Positions 39,441 to 53,060 of a stretch of DNA of 64,000 nt are shown here, in pieces; the first letter of the stretch is position 1, and each line of letters starts with the position of its first letter. Made by a program: the position numbers and the translations under genes. The notes below the pieces were generated by a model, which had not been told where the DNA came from, did not search any database, and saw only the letters and a program-made list of their open reading frames with translations. Source of the DNA: Caprimulgus europaeus (Eukaryota > Chordata > Aves > Caprimulgiformes > Caprimulgidae). The stretch lies in assembly GCA_907165065.1 (NCBI GenBank), contig OU015528.1, positions 20,288,015-20,352,014 of the forward strand. Direction: 5' to 3'.

Positions 39441-40762
39441 ACGGAAGTGCCTGCGGTCTTTAATTAAGATTCTGAAAAACAGAGCCCGCATCTAGATAGC
39501 AGAAGGTATTCCTTCCTCCTCCTGATTTGCGTTTGATTCGGTTTAGTAACAGGAGGCTTCCAAAGGATTTGTCAAGAAGTTCCTTTATACTTGGAGATCT
39601 TCTGACCAAACCTCCCACTCCGATAACCTATTTTAGGCATATCCTAAAGAAACCTGGAACAAAAATAAACCAAATATATACTGAAGCTTGAGAGGTAACT
39701 CTTTTCTATATTTTAATAATATGCTCAACTTCAATATATATTAGCTGCTTGGTTCCCATGAAAAAGATGAACACTATCAGTACTGTAGTCTCTAAACTGT
39801 ACCTGTAAGAAATACTTGAAAGCATGGAGAGAAAAGGTTTAAAAATGATTGAGTGCAATTCCTAACTTAGGAAAACTTGTGATGGTAGTTGATCACATAT
39901 ATCAAATCAATATTTCAAAAATATAACATAAAATAAAGGATATGCTTTCTGTAGTTTTACTGAAGTTGTTTGTTGTTTTGTTGTGGTTTGGGTTTTTTTC
40001 TAGCTCAAATGTTCAGTACATTATACACTGTAAATACATCCATGAATTTGAAATTAGTTGGTCAGCTGTAGAGATTGAGCTTTCAGTGATGTGGATATTC
40101 TTCTCCCATGTGAAAGATTAGGGTTTTTTTATTTGGTGCTACAAAGAGACAGTCCTGTAGCAATTAATAAAGCCCAATTTATGATCCTGTCAGCTCAGCT
40201 CTGAGACGATAATACAGGACTTCCTTTCCTGACAAATAATCAAAAGAGGTTTCATTTTCAGCTATAGATTATTTTTGTAGTCAGTAACTGCTCTTATTTT
40301 TTAACATGCCTAGCTTTACAGAAAACAGTTACTGCTTTCGGTTGTTTTTTTTCTTTGTAGTTTGTCCAGAACAGAATAATTCACTTGCAGCAAAGGGTTT
40401 GCCCTCCTATAGAGGTGTGAATGGTTCCATTAAAGAATCACTTGGATTCTTGTTGTAATCTTAACGTTGTTTCAGAGGTTTACACATTGCATCAGGAAAC
40501 AGAAAAAAAACCCCAAACAAACACTATGCATTTGGACAAGTGGGTATCAGGTAGTGTTATAACATTGTGTCTGGTTTAAATAGAGATTTGAAACCACAAT
40601 TTTTTTTTTTTTTTATAGACAGAAGGTACATGTACACCCCCTCTTCCTAATTCCTCTAGTATTAAGTCAGTGGTCTTTCCTTTTGAAGAAAGAACATTAC
40701 AAATATTTAAAGCCACCTTGTAAGTCTTAACCTCAAGATTCAACTATGGCTCTGATTTTTTT
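39441..40762. other. Upstream flank of KCND2 CpG island, no gene seen
   Basis: AT-rich intergenic sequence right after the CpG island, with a T15 run at 40600-40614. A TATAAAGG on the minus strand at 39589-39582 is the only TATA-like match near the island, but it is 2.6 kb from the KCND2 start codon. Nothing else can be supported. Confidence 0.6.
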
Positions 40763-40908
40763 CACAGAATCACAGAATATTAGGGATTGGAAGGGACCTC
40801 GAAAGATCATCTAGTCCATTCCCCCTGCCGGAGCAGGAACACCTAGATGAGTTCACACAGGAAGGCATCCAGGCAGGTCTTGAATGTCTCCAGAGAAGGA
40901 GACTCCAC
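40763..40908 (-). mobile_element. CR1 LINE fragment F (short 3' end)
   Basis: The inverted tail cacagaatcacagaat is followed by the 3' region (gggattggaagggacctcgaaagatcatctagtcc) to ctccagagaaggagactccac. It is truncated after about 146 bases. It lies 1.3 kb upstream of the CpG island. Confidence 0.94.
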
Positions 40909-42727
40909 TCTTTCCTTTCTCTTTAGTCTAATAAGATAATTTCACCATTCCTACATTTTTATACTATTATTTTTGTACACTCAATACCACATGCAGAAAT
41001 CATGAAGAGATTCCCCCTTCTGGCTTAGTAAGAATAGCTTCCATAAAAAACCCCACACATTTATCTACTATTTGGTCAAACAATGCAAAGGGCTTTTTTT
41101 AAAAAAAAAGAGATAGGAATCAAAATTACTTATTTTTCTTTAAAATGCAAAGGTTTCTTCCAAAGCCCACTCTGGTTATTACTAGCAGAATATTCTACTG
41201 ATCTGCCTCTTTCTTCTACATTGTGTATTGCTTGTTTGAAGGTCTGAGTGCTTCTTGGTCTAAGAAAAAGAGGGTTGGCATTTTGGTGTTTTGAGGATTT
41301 GGGTATTTTTTTAATCAATGGAAGGAACATTCCTGAGACTTTCTACGCTGAAAAGTCTGATATAAGGATTTCTAGAGTGCTGATCACAGCCCCACTGAAG
41401 AACTGAGTCGCAAGATTAAGAATGTGTCTCACAGAGGAAAACACTTGATTCTACAATGCAAGTTAAAAAAAATAATGCTTTGGTCAAACATACAAGCAAT
41501 GCAAATACATATGTTTGTAGTCTACAGTTTCCTTGCTTTCATAGATTTGTTTTGTCTAAAACTATCTGCTTTTTGTACTGTGGGCCAGGCAGAATAAGTA
41601 GGAGGCTTTTGATATGGGCATAATTTTCCAAAGACAGAAAGTCAGCTTTCTGGGAGTTTCCTAAAATAGGCTCAGGTCACTCTACAGTGCAAGTGCTTGC
41701 CATCTTTCTTTCTATATGGAGAAACTGATTGCTCTGGATGTTAAAAAATGACCTCTCACTGGTCAAGGATTAAGACATACTGTGGTGGAAGTGCAGAATG
41801 TGCACCATTTCTTTTAAATTCTGAAGCCAATCTGAGAATTAGTATAGCCATCATTAACCTAAAAAAAGACCCCTATTTCTGTGGAAAAGATTTTTTATGA
41901 ATTTATTACAGATTTAGTGGATGGAAGAGGAAGGCAGAGTTCCTTTTGTTGCTTAAGGGGAGGTTAAGCCAGTATTTGGAATCATCTTAAGAAAATTTCA
42001 CATTCTTCCCAATAAGGGGCTGATTTGATTTCAAATACTTGTACTTCATCTGCTCTAAAACAATAAATACTGATTCAGTAGTTATATGTGTTTCTTGATG
42101 TACAGGATATTTTCCAAAGATTAGTGATAATAAAGTATGTATTAGTCATATTAAGCTCTAGGAATTCCTCTTCAAATTAGTGACATTTTAACCACCAAGG
42201 AAATGGTAAATAAAAACTTGTAAATTTTACTTTAGATAAATACGTATTTTTCATTTTGAATTCATGTTTTGGCTCATCCAATATCTTCAAAGGAATAGTT
42301 GTTTCATCTATATCATGAGACCCAATTTCAACCAATTTAGCTTTAGGCATCTGTGCTACCTAATTGAGAGCCTATTCAACATAACTTCCTGGAACTGACA
42401 GGAAGAGAAACAATTCCAGAGAACAATCCATCGTACCTGCAATCTGAGTGTATGTAGGCAGGTATCTGTTGAGTATAGAAGACAGACTGGGATGACTGTG
42501 GTCCTTAACTTAGGAGTCTTAGATAGTTTAAATTAGGCAGCATGACCCTGAGACTGAGAGCCTGAGCCAGTCTGCTAAGTTAGTGGGAAAATTACCCTGG
42601 ACTGAAGTGTCTTTAAGGTCACATCCTTAGAAAGAGAAACTAGGAGTGATTTAATGTAGAACAGTAATTAAACACTAGAGTTCATACTCCTGGTTGCACT
42701 GAAGCACTTTGGGAAGTCTTCTGTGAC
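40909..42727. other. Intergenic segment without a recognised gene
   Basis: AT-rich sequence of 1.8 kb between two CR1 fragments, with a T7A10 run at 41095-41110. Motifs such as ttaggcatctgtgctacctaattgag near 42342-42367 hint at another old amniote repeat. No gene was seen. Confidence 0.6.
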
Positions 42728-43052
42728 AATCATAGAATCATAGAATGGTTTGGGTTGGAAAAGACTTTAAGGATCATCCTGTTCTACCCCCGCTGCCATG
42801 AGCAGGGACACCTTCCACTAGACCAGGTTGCTCAAAGCCTCATCCAACCTGGCCTTGAACATTTCCAGGGAGGGGGCATCCACAGCTTCTCTGGGCAACC
42901 AGTTCCAGTTTCTCACCACCCTCACAGTGAAGAATTTCTTCCTAATATCTAATCTAAACCTACCTTCTTCCAGTTTAAAGCCATTTCCCCTTGTTCTATC
43001 ACTAACTGCCCTTCTAAAAAGTCCCTCCCCAGCATCTTTGTCAGCATCCTGA
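42728..43052 (-). mobile_element. CR1 LINE fragment G (3' end)
   Basis: The inverted tail aatcatagaatcatagaatgg is followed by the classic avian CR1 3' region (ggtttgggttggaaaagact, then ccactagaccaggttgctcaaagcc and ccagggagggggcatccacagc). About 325 bases remain and only non-coding 3' sequence is present. The good match to the CR1 3' region I remember suggests a moderately young copy. Confidence 0.95.
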
Positions 43053-44468
43053 CAAGGATGCTTCTTGCCAGACTTACTTGTGTCACTGTAATCACATTTC
43101 TAATCACATGCAGAATCTCCAGTATCATCAGATACCTTTCACTCTACAAGTGCTTAAAAAGAAGAATAAAAACAATAAGAAACCATCTTCGAATGTACAG
43201 CATGGATTAGAAACACTCTTCTCATACTGAAGTGTGAGGCTCTAGTAAAGTGCTTCGTTCTGACAAATCTCTGCATCAGTGCGTGACAAGATGCCACTTT
43301 GACTAGTTGGTTCTTTTAAGTATGTAGAGTTTGGTACTTTTATTTGCCCTGTTTCTGTTGTGCTGATTCTCTAACGTACGAGTCTCATTGTTTGCTTGAG
43401 CCATTGGGTAAAACATGCATCAGACATTATTTTTGTTAATTTTTATAATCTGTTTCTTGGGCAAATGCACACAAAGACCATATTGCAGAAGACGGACAAT
43501 ATCTGCAGAATTGACAGTCTGTGATTCAGTCATGACCGTTCCTTCATATGTTTATTCTTTATTCCAAAGAAAGCTTGTCTAAACTGAAGGACAAAACTTA
43601 AATAAAATTTAGGAGTCCATGTCATTTTAGTTAGGGTGCTGAATCCTACTTTGCACCTTAAACTGAAATTATGAAGTAAGTTCTTCCACCTTACAGCAGT
43701 GAAAAGGGTAAATTGGATGAGAATCTCAGACTCAGCAGGAAAGAGACTTGCCTGGAAATGTTTGTCAAAGAGAGGTGCAAAATCTGCTAAACAAGAACTG
43801 ATTCACAGGGAGTAATGCTGCAAGGTACATGGGCAGTCTCTGGTCCAGTGTAACCATAGATAAAACAGACGCTGCTAGGGAGATTATGAAGTCTTGGAGG
43901 ATGCAAGAAATGGGCACAAGCTTGGAAAGCTTGAGCCTTTCCATTTTCAAATCAGGTTACTTTTCTTCTTCAAAAGTGTCCATGGACAAGGGCCAGTGTA
44001 AAAAAAATGAGTTAGTTTACATTTCAGTAGCTTCCAGATTCAAAGAATATGAAGATTGTTGCAGAATAAAATTTCCCCCTCTTCTCTTCAGGTTTTAAGC
44101 TCCTTACTGCAGGCCATCCATAGCCCTACTGTCCTTGTCTATCTACTTATAGTTGGAAAAAAGTCATCCAGTAAGCAAAATTATGAAATTTTTGTTCCAC
44201 TGGGTTGATACCTGATAGAATAGATGCCTAATGTTGGCTGAATAAAGCAAGAAAGAGTTAGTGTCCTTCATATTTAGTTCCACTTTAATTAAGTTGGGCA
44301 ATGTTGCTAAATATTTTGGAATTGTGGTAAATTTGTGGAAAAAGGGGATAAGCAAACCAAGTAGGTAAAAGTAATACTTTTTCAGGATTTCCCGTTCTGA
44401 TTTTTCTTACCTCAATCTTGACAATGTTTTGAGAGTTATATATAAATTAAAGTGTGATGTTCTTTAGA

Positions 44469-44483
44469 TTTTTTTTTTTTTTT
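44469..44483. repeat. T15 homopolymer
   Basis: Fifteen consecutive T followed by aagtttctttatatatat. Low complexity only. Confidence 0.88.
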
Positions 44484-47400
44484 AAGTTTCTTTATATATA
44501 TTTTTCTAGCAAACCTTTGTCTGTGTTCTGCACTTTAGGAGCTGGTTGCCTTATAGACAACAGATAGTACGGTAAAATGATTTATCAGCCGAAACAAAAT
44601 AAAAAATATAGTGAATTTGTTTTTTACTTAACTTCTTTTTTTCCTCCATTTTTACTCTGTAACATACTCGCAGCATGGCAATCTTTCAATGTGTATCCAA
44701 ACTTTACCATTTTAGATATACTCCTTTTTCTTTATATTCCAGGAAATGTAGGGTTTGGATGTCAGCCACCTTCCTCTGTTCCTGCAAAAGCCTCACAACG
44801 ATCAATGGCTCATTGCCTAATTAGTCCCATATCTCTTATACTGCGAATCCTTTCTAAACTGCTTTGTTACTAGATTGCCTCTGTTATTCAGTACCTTACA
44901 TGGAGGGTACCCTAAGACGGGTAGTACAACTTCAACTGAGAGCAACTGGAATTGTATCCTACCATTTTTAGTAACTTGTTTCTGTTCCGGTAAAGCTTCC
45001 ACCATTTTGAGTCTCAGTAGCTTTATGGCAGTCCTATAAGAAAGAGATGAATGTGTGCAGAAATATAGTTAATAGAAACAATGTGTCATTCACTGGCACA
45101 AATGAATATAGAATAATTTTTCAGAAGTTACTAGATTGAATAAAGTTATTATCTTGCATTACAAATTGCTTCCTTAGTCCAGCAAGCTCTTAAGCAAAGG
45201 AAGAAGCCTGAGGTCAGGCAGACTGGAGCTGGTAACCCTTCAAACCTGAGAATATCTGGAGAGCTGCCTGTAGGAGCACTTTTTATGCTAGTAATTGCTA
45301 ATAGCCCCTGTACCACAGTTCAGAACAGGAAATAGAAACCTTATTTCATGTTAATGATTGCTTTCAGATTGAGTAAACAGCAATGAGAAAGCAGTCCTTT
45401 ATGGCAAGCTCTTTCTCCATCTTAGGGAGGAAACAAAAATTTTGTGGTGTTCCTGGTGGCATTACTGTGGTGAATGTTGAGTCCGAGCTTCTAATAGGAA
45501 GAAAGGATGAAATAAAATGTCTTGGAATCTGTCTACAAAAGTGAAACATTACCCATGATTGTTTGCATGAAATTAATTTTAAAAATCAACCTGAAAAAAA
45601 TTAAAAATCAGAAAAGCTAGCGTTTTTTTCCATAACATCTAAAACTAGTTTTATTCCCCTGGAACATAAATGAGAGTATAAGAGTGGAGAGTTAGCAAGT
45701 CCTGAGAAACATGTTAATTAGACTTGATATCATTCTGTTAGTGGATGTCACCTGGACCTAGCAGTCAAAAAATCAAGAAGTTATTATTGAAAACTGTCCT
45801 AAATTTACTGGTCGTTACGCTCTACAGGCTTCCAAAAGAAATAAGTCAGAGAGATATGTTACATTTATTCATTATTTAGCTTCATCATGTTAAACAAATA
45901 TTTTATTGCTTGATAAACAATACTTCACCTCAAGGGCAGTTTTCAGCACAAGTTATTCAGTTATAAGTTATGCTGCTAGGAAAATCTGACAGCTTGCTAT
46001 CCAAATTAAAAGAAGTATTTTTCAATGAAAACATACTTGCTTCATAAGAAGGCTGCAGCTCTGTTTACATATTGCAAACATAATTTTGCTGTAGTATCAT
46101 TGTTCATAAAGAGCAAGAAAATACCCAGTTTTAATTGCAACCTTTTTAAAGCAAGATAATAAGGAACAAAATCATCACAATGTCAGATCTTTATTTTCCT
46201 TCCAGTTGTGTATGTAGCATTGCTCATTCACTTGAAAGAAATGCTATATGATATAACATAAAACAGCTTCAAGACTACAGCAATTACAGTCTAAATATTT
46301 GACATACACCATGTGAATTTAAAAAAAAAAAAAGCTGTTCAATATAATTCATGTTAAAGAATAAAAAGCAGAAGGGTGAAACACCAGGCAGTAGGGACAT
46401 TTCTGTAAATACAGCGTTGTTGTTAGAAGAAACAACTTGAAACCACTTGTGTAGCTCAAAATCAACGTCTCAGAATCAATGACAGTTCTGTTATTGGGTC
46501 ATCGTCTTGTTTGTGGCTTCTGCTCTGTTCTCATCAGTCTCAGCAAACTGGTCATATAATTCACAATGAGTTTGGTCATCTAATTTTATCTGTTATACTG
46601 AATGGAAATGTTGTCTAGATGGGACATCAATCCTTCCAAACCCAGTACTGTACTCTTCTAATTCATGTCCCAGTTATAGCAATTAGAACAGAAGATAATA
46701 TAACATGGAAAGCTTTAAAAAAAAAAGCACTGTGTGCAGCATAACTAATGATGTCTGGTTTCCCTCCTGTCTCTGATGTCTAAGAAAGGGTGATCTCATT
46801 AGCCTCTTTCACAAGTAATAATAATAGGGTGTCTCTTCTCCATCTATTTGCCAGTTCTCATAAAATTATAAAAACTGCTTATCTTTAGGCTGTTTACCTC
46901 TCTAAAGTGATGTTCAAGAATTACTCTGAGTTTTACAGACAGACTGACATGGGAAATTATTGCATTCACTCAATTATTTGGAAATTTACTCAATTACCTA
47001 GAAAACGAGGCCACAAATTGCCATCTCTCCTTATTTTGATGTGTTAATTCTGAGAATTTCTAGGCACTTTACTGTGGAAAATAGATCTGGATACATTCTC
47101 TTCCAGTCTCTTTGCTGTGGACTTCCACATTTCTGTCCTGTAGGTGAAACGCTGGTTACATCAGACACTTAAAACGAATAGCTCAAAGGTTCCTCTTGCC
47201 TGGTTGCCAGGCCCCTGAACTACAAACAAAAATGACAACTGAGAAGTAGAAATCCTTCTGTAGCTTTTCCACATCTGCTAACATAAACAATTGTGACTAC
47301 TAGCCAGAGGTGCGTGTAAAACAGCAGCTGTCCTTGAACACTAGGTCTTTAGTGGCATATCCCCTGCTTAGACCCTAGTGCCTGTCAGCTCAAACACTTA

Positions 47401-48369
47401 GTAGCTTGTGGGGATCTCAAGAAAAAAAAATCTGTGATAGACTTGGGTGTGTATGTGCAGGTCTAATGCAGTGAAGGTTTAAGAGAACATTATAATAAAA
47501 ACCAAGGACAGTAGAGATTGTTCATTATCACAATGACACTAACAAGATGAGAGTATGTTGGAAACAAAGGCCTTTAACTTGTAAAGGTCCTGGTAATTTT
47601 TGTGGCATTGCCACAATCTGTCTCTTTAAGCTTGGGAATAGCCTGCAAAATATTCATTAAAAGCTGGTGTGGATGTGAACTTTTGCATCACAGCTCCATA
47701 ACATGCTTAAATATTAGTAAAAAACTTATCTATGGGAATCTGTTACTTGATGCAACTTCTTACATATTGGGGATTTGTCTGGCTATCCTCAGGCTGGCAG
47801 AGACAAGCATGTAGCAGCTCCGCGTGGGTGCGAAAATGGTTACAGAAGAGGTAGTTACAAACAAGATAATAAACTTTTTTGTCCCTTGTTTTCCAATATA
47901 TAACTTACCTTGTTAGTATTACCTCAATAACAAATAATCTATACATTTCTTATTTTGGATGATCTATTTGCATTCTATTATTATTGCATGTCACTTGAGA
48001 GAGAACAGCAAAGAAAGATTTCAGTGAGCTTCAGAAAGGTTGGATGGGGATAGAGCTCAGTATTTCCAAGGTAAAAGCTATCCCAAATCCCAGTAACTTA
48101 CAGAACTGGGAGAACAGCAGTTAAAAACCCACCCATTTCCCTAGGCCATTTATATTCTATGAAAATATTGAAGCAAAACTTTTCAGTTATTTTCTTCCTG
48201 TTTCTCCTGACATATCATTTTGTGGTTGGGGCCATTGGGCAACTTTTCATACTTTTTAAAGTGTCATATTTTCAGTGACATTTCATAAATGTTTAAATAC
48301 ATTGAGACCCTGAAGACCAGAGACTGAATGAACCGTCTTTAAGTATGGTAACAATCTGAACTCTCATTG

Positions 48370-48495
48370 CCAGGCATTAGGAACCTAATTTTCAGCTAAT
48401 GGTGAACACCTCCTGCAAAGTGCTATATACCTCCTGCACCTAATGAAATTAATGGCATCTAAGAATGTTTAGCACCTCACAAGAATCAGTTCTTA
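48370..48495. repeat. Probable ancient amniote repeat
   Basis: The motifs ggcattaggaacctaattttcagc, gcacctaatgaaattaatggc and atctaagaatgtttagcacctc resemble a diverged copy of the aggcacctaa-type old repeat, with the two ends inverted relative to each other. Recognition is by motif memory only. Confidence 0.35.
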
Positions 48496-51400
48496 TTTAC
48501 CACTCATGAAGATAGAGTGGGTCATAATTATTAAAATTAAGCCCTTGTTTGTCACTCCTATTAATTTTAGCACCATCAGGAAGAGGTCCTATATGAGTTA
48601 TGTATCTTTTACCTTATGCTGCCCCATGGGTAAAATTACAGCTCAGAATGCATATGCCTATGTGTAAATGGTTTTTCTTAGTCAGCATCAAGATGTATTG
48701 AACTGTGATGTAGTGTATAAATTATACATGTTAATGTTTCGATCATTAAATTAGTGTAATACTTAACAAGATAATTCTCTTTTTAACTAATATATATGTA
48801 AAGTATTTAAAAAATCTTAAAAATGGGTAAATTATCTAGCATTTTAACATTTAAAATACAATAAAACCAACCCCAAATTGTACTTACATAAAAAATCCCA
48901 GTAAAAATGATTGTTAAACAACTTAATTATAACGGATTTCCCAGAATTAATTTGCCATATATGAAACACTTCACAATGATCAGACTCCATATTATGCATG
49001 CAATATTAAGCAGGAAAATTCAGCAAGGGGTGATTTTACTATTGCAAGCCACATTCACTCCATTTTTCACTGTTGCACTTCTCATTAAAGCCATGGAAGA
49101 AAATAGATTTAGTAGGATTTAAACTTGTGCAACTGGGAGAAGAATTTTAATGCCTTCACTTTTGTTGGTGTATCATGGAAAATGGCTATTTCAAAGGTAA
49201 AACTAATGATTAATATCATGTGTATCACTGAAGAAATGTTTCTGCTATGAAGGAAGCACTTTTTCTACTGTAAATATTCTCCTGTTATCTTTTCTTTGAC
49301 TAACAGGAACAAAGGGCAATAAATAATTCTCTTTTCTTTTTTTAAAAAAGTTACAATGTCAGATCATGAGTTTGCCTGCCTTTTTTCTGAATTTATAATC
49401 TCCTCCTATGTTTCATTATATATGGAAAGCTCAAATACAGTATCTGGTTAAATGCACTCAACCTTTCAGGAAATTAAAAAATCCAATGCTATGTTTGAAT
49501 AATAGGTATTTTGCCATTTTGTTTGGTGGAATGTAAATATCGTTAAGTAAAATGGAAATGAAATAATGAAAAAGTTGTACATGCATACACCCTTGTAGAA
49601 AAGTAAGAAATGTACATGTTTGTGTCATTTTAAGCTTGATCTAAAAAAATTTTCTGTAGACAAGTACATTTTTAAAGGTAAAACTGTAAAGATAGCTAAA
49701 TTACTGCTATTGCTTTCTGGGGTTTTTTTTGTTTTGTACTGGATATATAGTTGACAAGCTGGTAGCTTTTCAAATAAAATAAATTATGGTTGGCAGTAGA
49801 ACTGCAAATAATTGGATTTCTTTCTTCTTTTTTCCAGTGCCTTTACAGATTTTTTTTTTTAAAAAAGCACTGCTGTATTTTGACCCAGAGCTAAAATTCA
49901 TTGATTGTGCCACTGAAGAAGAGAATGAAAACAAACTAACTTATTAATAAAATTTTGTTAAAACATTTAATTTGGGGGTTTTACATTATTTTTTAAAATT
50001 TTTCCTAATTTTTGCATTTAACAACACAAATTGTAATTTTAAAACAATAAAAAAAAACATTCTTTACTAGAAAATATCAAAAACCAGGCTTTTCAAAACT
50101 ATTAAAAGTTGTTTCAACCCAAAGGCTGTTTCTTTCAGGGAATGGACTTTGTGGAAAAAAGGTCATAAGACACAGATTTACTATTTGCTGTCGACTTTTC
50201 AAGAATTATTAATTGATTTAGCCTGTGATACAAGTTTCTCTGGTAAAGTGAAAATTTAAATTTATATCCTCTGTTTAGGTTGGCGTCTGCAGTGACAGCT
50301 AATACCAAAATTTCTCTGTGTAAATGCCATGAAGTTCAGCAGGGCTCTGTATGGGCACAGGGATGTTCGTGCAGGATTCTTACTGAAGGACCAAGGCCTG
50401 ATTTTAAAATTCATGATTCCTCATGTAAGGACCTTTCTAACATGAACATGTCCACAGTGAGTGTTGTCTTAGGAAAGGAACCTCCAGGGTATGGTAGCCA
50501 CTTGGAAAATCCATAGCTATTTGAAGCAAAATATGCATGCTTACCTTGCAGCTTTATGCTATGCTGATCAGAGTCTGTAACTGGGAAAGCTAACATTCTT
50601 TCAGGCTTTGATCCTCCCAGCAACTGCATCCATGATTGGATGTTACACTCTTGAACAAGTATTTTGACCCTGAAGAGCCATCCAGAATGCTTTGGTTTCA
50701 GAGTGCTTGTGTGAAATCTCACTTGTGTTTTAGACACTGTTTACCTATATTTTTGTACTGGCTGAGTATTTAATATTTTACAGTAGGACTAATGTATGTA
50801 ATAAGCTAATAAGGGTTCTGATTATACTTCTGTAACTCTTTACTCCTTGACATAAAATCTTTCTCCTACTGTGTAAGTAAGATTAATTTGTAATCTGATA
50901 TGCTTACTTACATCTCCCACAGCGATCAAAGTATGCTAAACATACAGATTCTCAAATACAATTTGGGCCTAAATTATAAAAATTAAATACTCTTGTCCAT
51001 ATGCTACTTCCTCCCATTTACAATACACCTCTGTCTAACAGAAAAGTTTGGAAGATTGCCTTATTTATTACTCAGGAAAACATATAAGGCAAAAAAAACC
51101 CAAACAGGTTTGCTAATAACTGTAAAGAACAGCTTTTATTACTACTGGCAATAGGAATTCTTAATAATATTTAAGTACAGTGTATTATCCAATGAATCTC
51201 TAGGTATTTGATGTGTACAAATATTAACAATTTCATTAAGTAAGTAAGCAAAAGGTAATTCGTGGGATGACATATGCTTATTTGATGGCATTACAAGGTT
51301 GTAATGAAGACTGTTAGAAACATGAAGTGTTACTCAGAAAAGAATCAACCTCAGGAAGGACCCTCAAGAGAGCTGCAGAGGCTTTCTAAAGGTACATTGC

Positions 51401-52360
51401 AAGGTGGGATGCATCTCACCTAAGTTTAACAATCTAAAAATTAAAAAGCTATTCTAAGATGGTATTCTAAGCTTCTTTTATTGTTGATAGAGAAAGGCAG
51501 GCAATTGTATCTAGTCTTTACTTGTAGTGTCTTTCAGTATATTCTTCTTTACTCTTAATATTTGTAATACTTTTGCATAAAAGAATAATAGGAAAACAGA
51601 TTCCAGGAGATTTTTTTGAGATTTTGTGACAGCAAGAAGACATCCTTAAAATACTCCTTATTCTGTAACACATACAAAAGGTCATGGACTGAAAAGTGAA
51701 ACATGGCCTCACAATTGAAATAATCTGCTGATGTGCTGCAAAGCTATTTTTATCATGTGTCCTAAGTCAACATCCCTACCATGTCATAAAGTCACTGTTA
51801 GATAGTTGTATGCTGCTTCATGAACTTCCGTGCATTTAACACAATGTAGAAAAGGCAAACTACAATTGACTTTGATAGGATTAAATTATACATCTAATCC
51901 TTTTTGTTCCAGATGTCAGTACGTAAAAGTCATAACAGAGACTCAAATGCAGAACCTCATACACAATTTTAATCCCTCATCTTTTGCTCTAGGTTACAGA
52001 TCTGGAAATTATAGCATGTAAAAGCTTCTAAAAGTGGATTCCTTTCTCATTGCTTTTAAATCCAGTACTGTCAATAGTAAACATTTTACTGAATTATTTT
52101 GGAATATCCTGTGTGAGAACTAAATGAATTACAAATTGTTTATACAAAATGAGGGAGGGAGTTCAGCTTTTCATGGCAGGTCAAAATCATGTTACACATA
52201 CTGACTTCCCATCTGTGGCTTCATACCTAGACAGCGCCAAACAGAAAACTAGGCAGCATGCAATAGCTGAGAAGACAAGGTGTGATGTGCATTTAATTTA
52301 ATCAAGGGAACTGTTACATGCCACAAAACACATCAACTCCTAGTGCAAAATAACTATTTT

Positions 52361-52459
52361 ATATGTGTATATGTGTGTGTGTGTATATATATATATACAC
52401 ACACATACACAAATATATATGCACGCACACATGTATGATGTATATATACATATATGTTG
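52361..52459. repeat. Palindromic TG/TA/CA microsatellite
   Basis: (TG)n passes into (TA)7 and then (CA)n, giving an imperfect inverted repeat at 52372-52409 centred between 52390 and 52391 with a single G:T mismatch pair (52375 and 52406). A second ta/ca/cg-rich block follows to 52459. Both cruciform and Z-DNA formation are plausible. Confidence 0.9.
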
Positions 52460-52997
52460 CTTATTTGGGTATGTTGTATTTCTTCATTATAGAGACAATC
52501 TTGTGTGACTGTAACAGATGTACAATTTAAAAATAAGGTACTGTGCATGTTTTGCAGGTGCCAAATGACAAAAATCTATGTAAAATCTGTTAATTTTCTA
52601 GTGCACAGAAATTCCTCATTGCATGGACATTACAAAAAAAAATGAGCTTATTGGAATCTATGTATCTATTTACTTTTTAAACCAATAAGAAATAAAATAA
52701 AGACTGTGCTTTTGAAGAGCCTGAAATGCTTTATGCTTTGCTGCTGCAAATTTAGTCAGCAAAAGCAGCTCAACTCATCTAAAACTCATTTCTGAGTTGT
52801 GCTGACATTAATGAAACCAACAATGTTACTGGCACAAAGACAATGACAGAAAAAAGTTTTTGGTTTAGGCTTCATTGAAAATACAAGACAAAACTGAACA
52901 TTTGTCAAATTGGAACATTTTGTGATTAGTAGAAATTAAAATGCCATCAAAATTTAAAATAATCATACTTCAAGTGTTAGTAGATCAAAGGTAGACT

Positions 52998-53060
52998 AAA
53001 TTTATTGCAACAAGAGATTAAAAAAACCCCTGAATTTATTACAGCAAGAGATAAAAAAAT
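52998..53060. repeat. Imperfect tandem duplication, about 35-bp unit
   Basis: aaatttattgcaacaagaga followed by ttaaaaaaa recurs 34-35 bases later as gaatttattacagcaagaga followed by taaaaaaat. The two copies differ at a few positions and are separated by cccct. Confidence 0.85.

Noticed and set aside
38436..39467. 343-codon plus-strand open frame in the CpG island
   Set aside because: Begins at GTG, has a composition-driven sequence with no family motif, and is overlapped by other long frames. Not supported as a gene, although a non-coding divergent transcript remains possible.
39582..39589. TATAAAGG on the minus strand beyond the island
   Set aside because: A good TATA match, but it lies 2.6 kb from the start codon and outside the CpG island; single TATA matches in AT-rich DNA are expected by chance.
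43043..43062. 7-bp perfect inverted repeat agcatcc/ggatgct
   Set aside because: Too short to matter in 64 kb; it lies at the ragged edge of CR1 copy G.
50411..50737. 108-codon minus-strand frame
   Set aside because: No recognisable domain and an overlapping frame on the other strand; not enough to call a gene.
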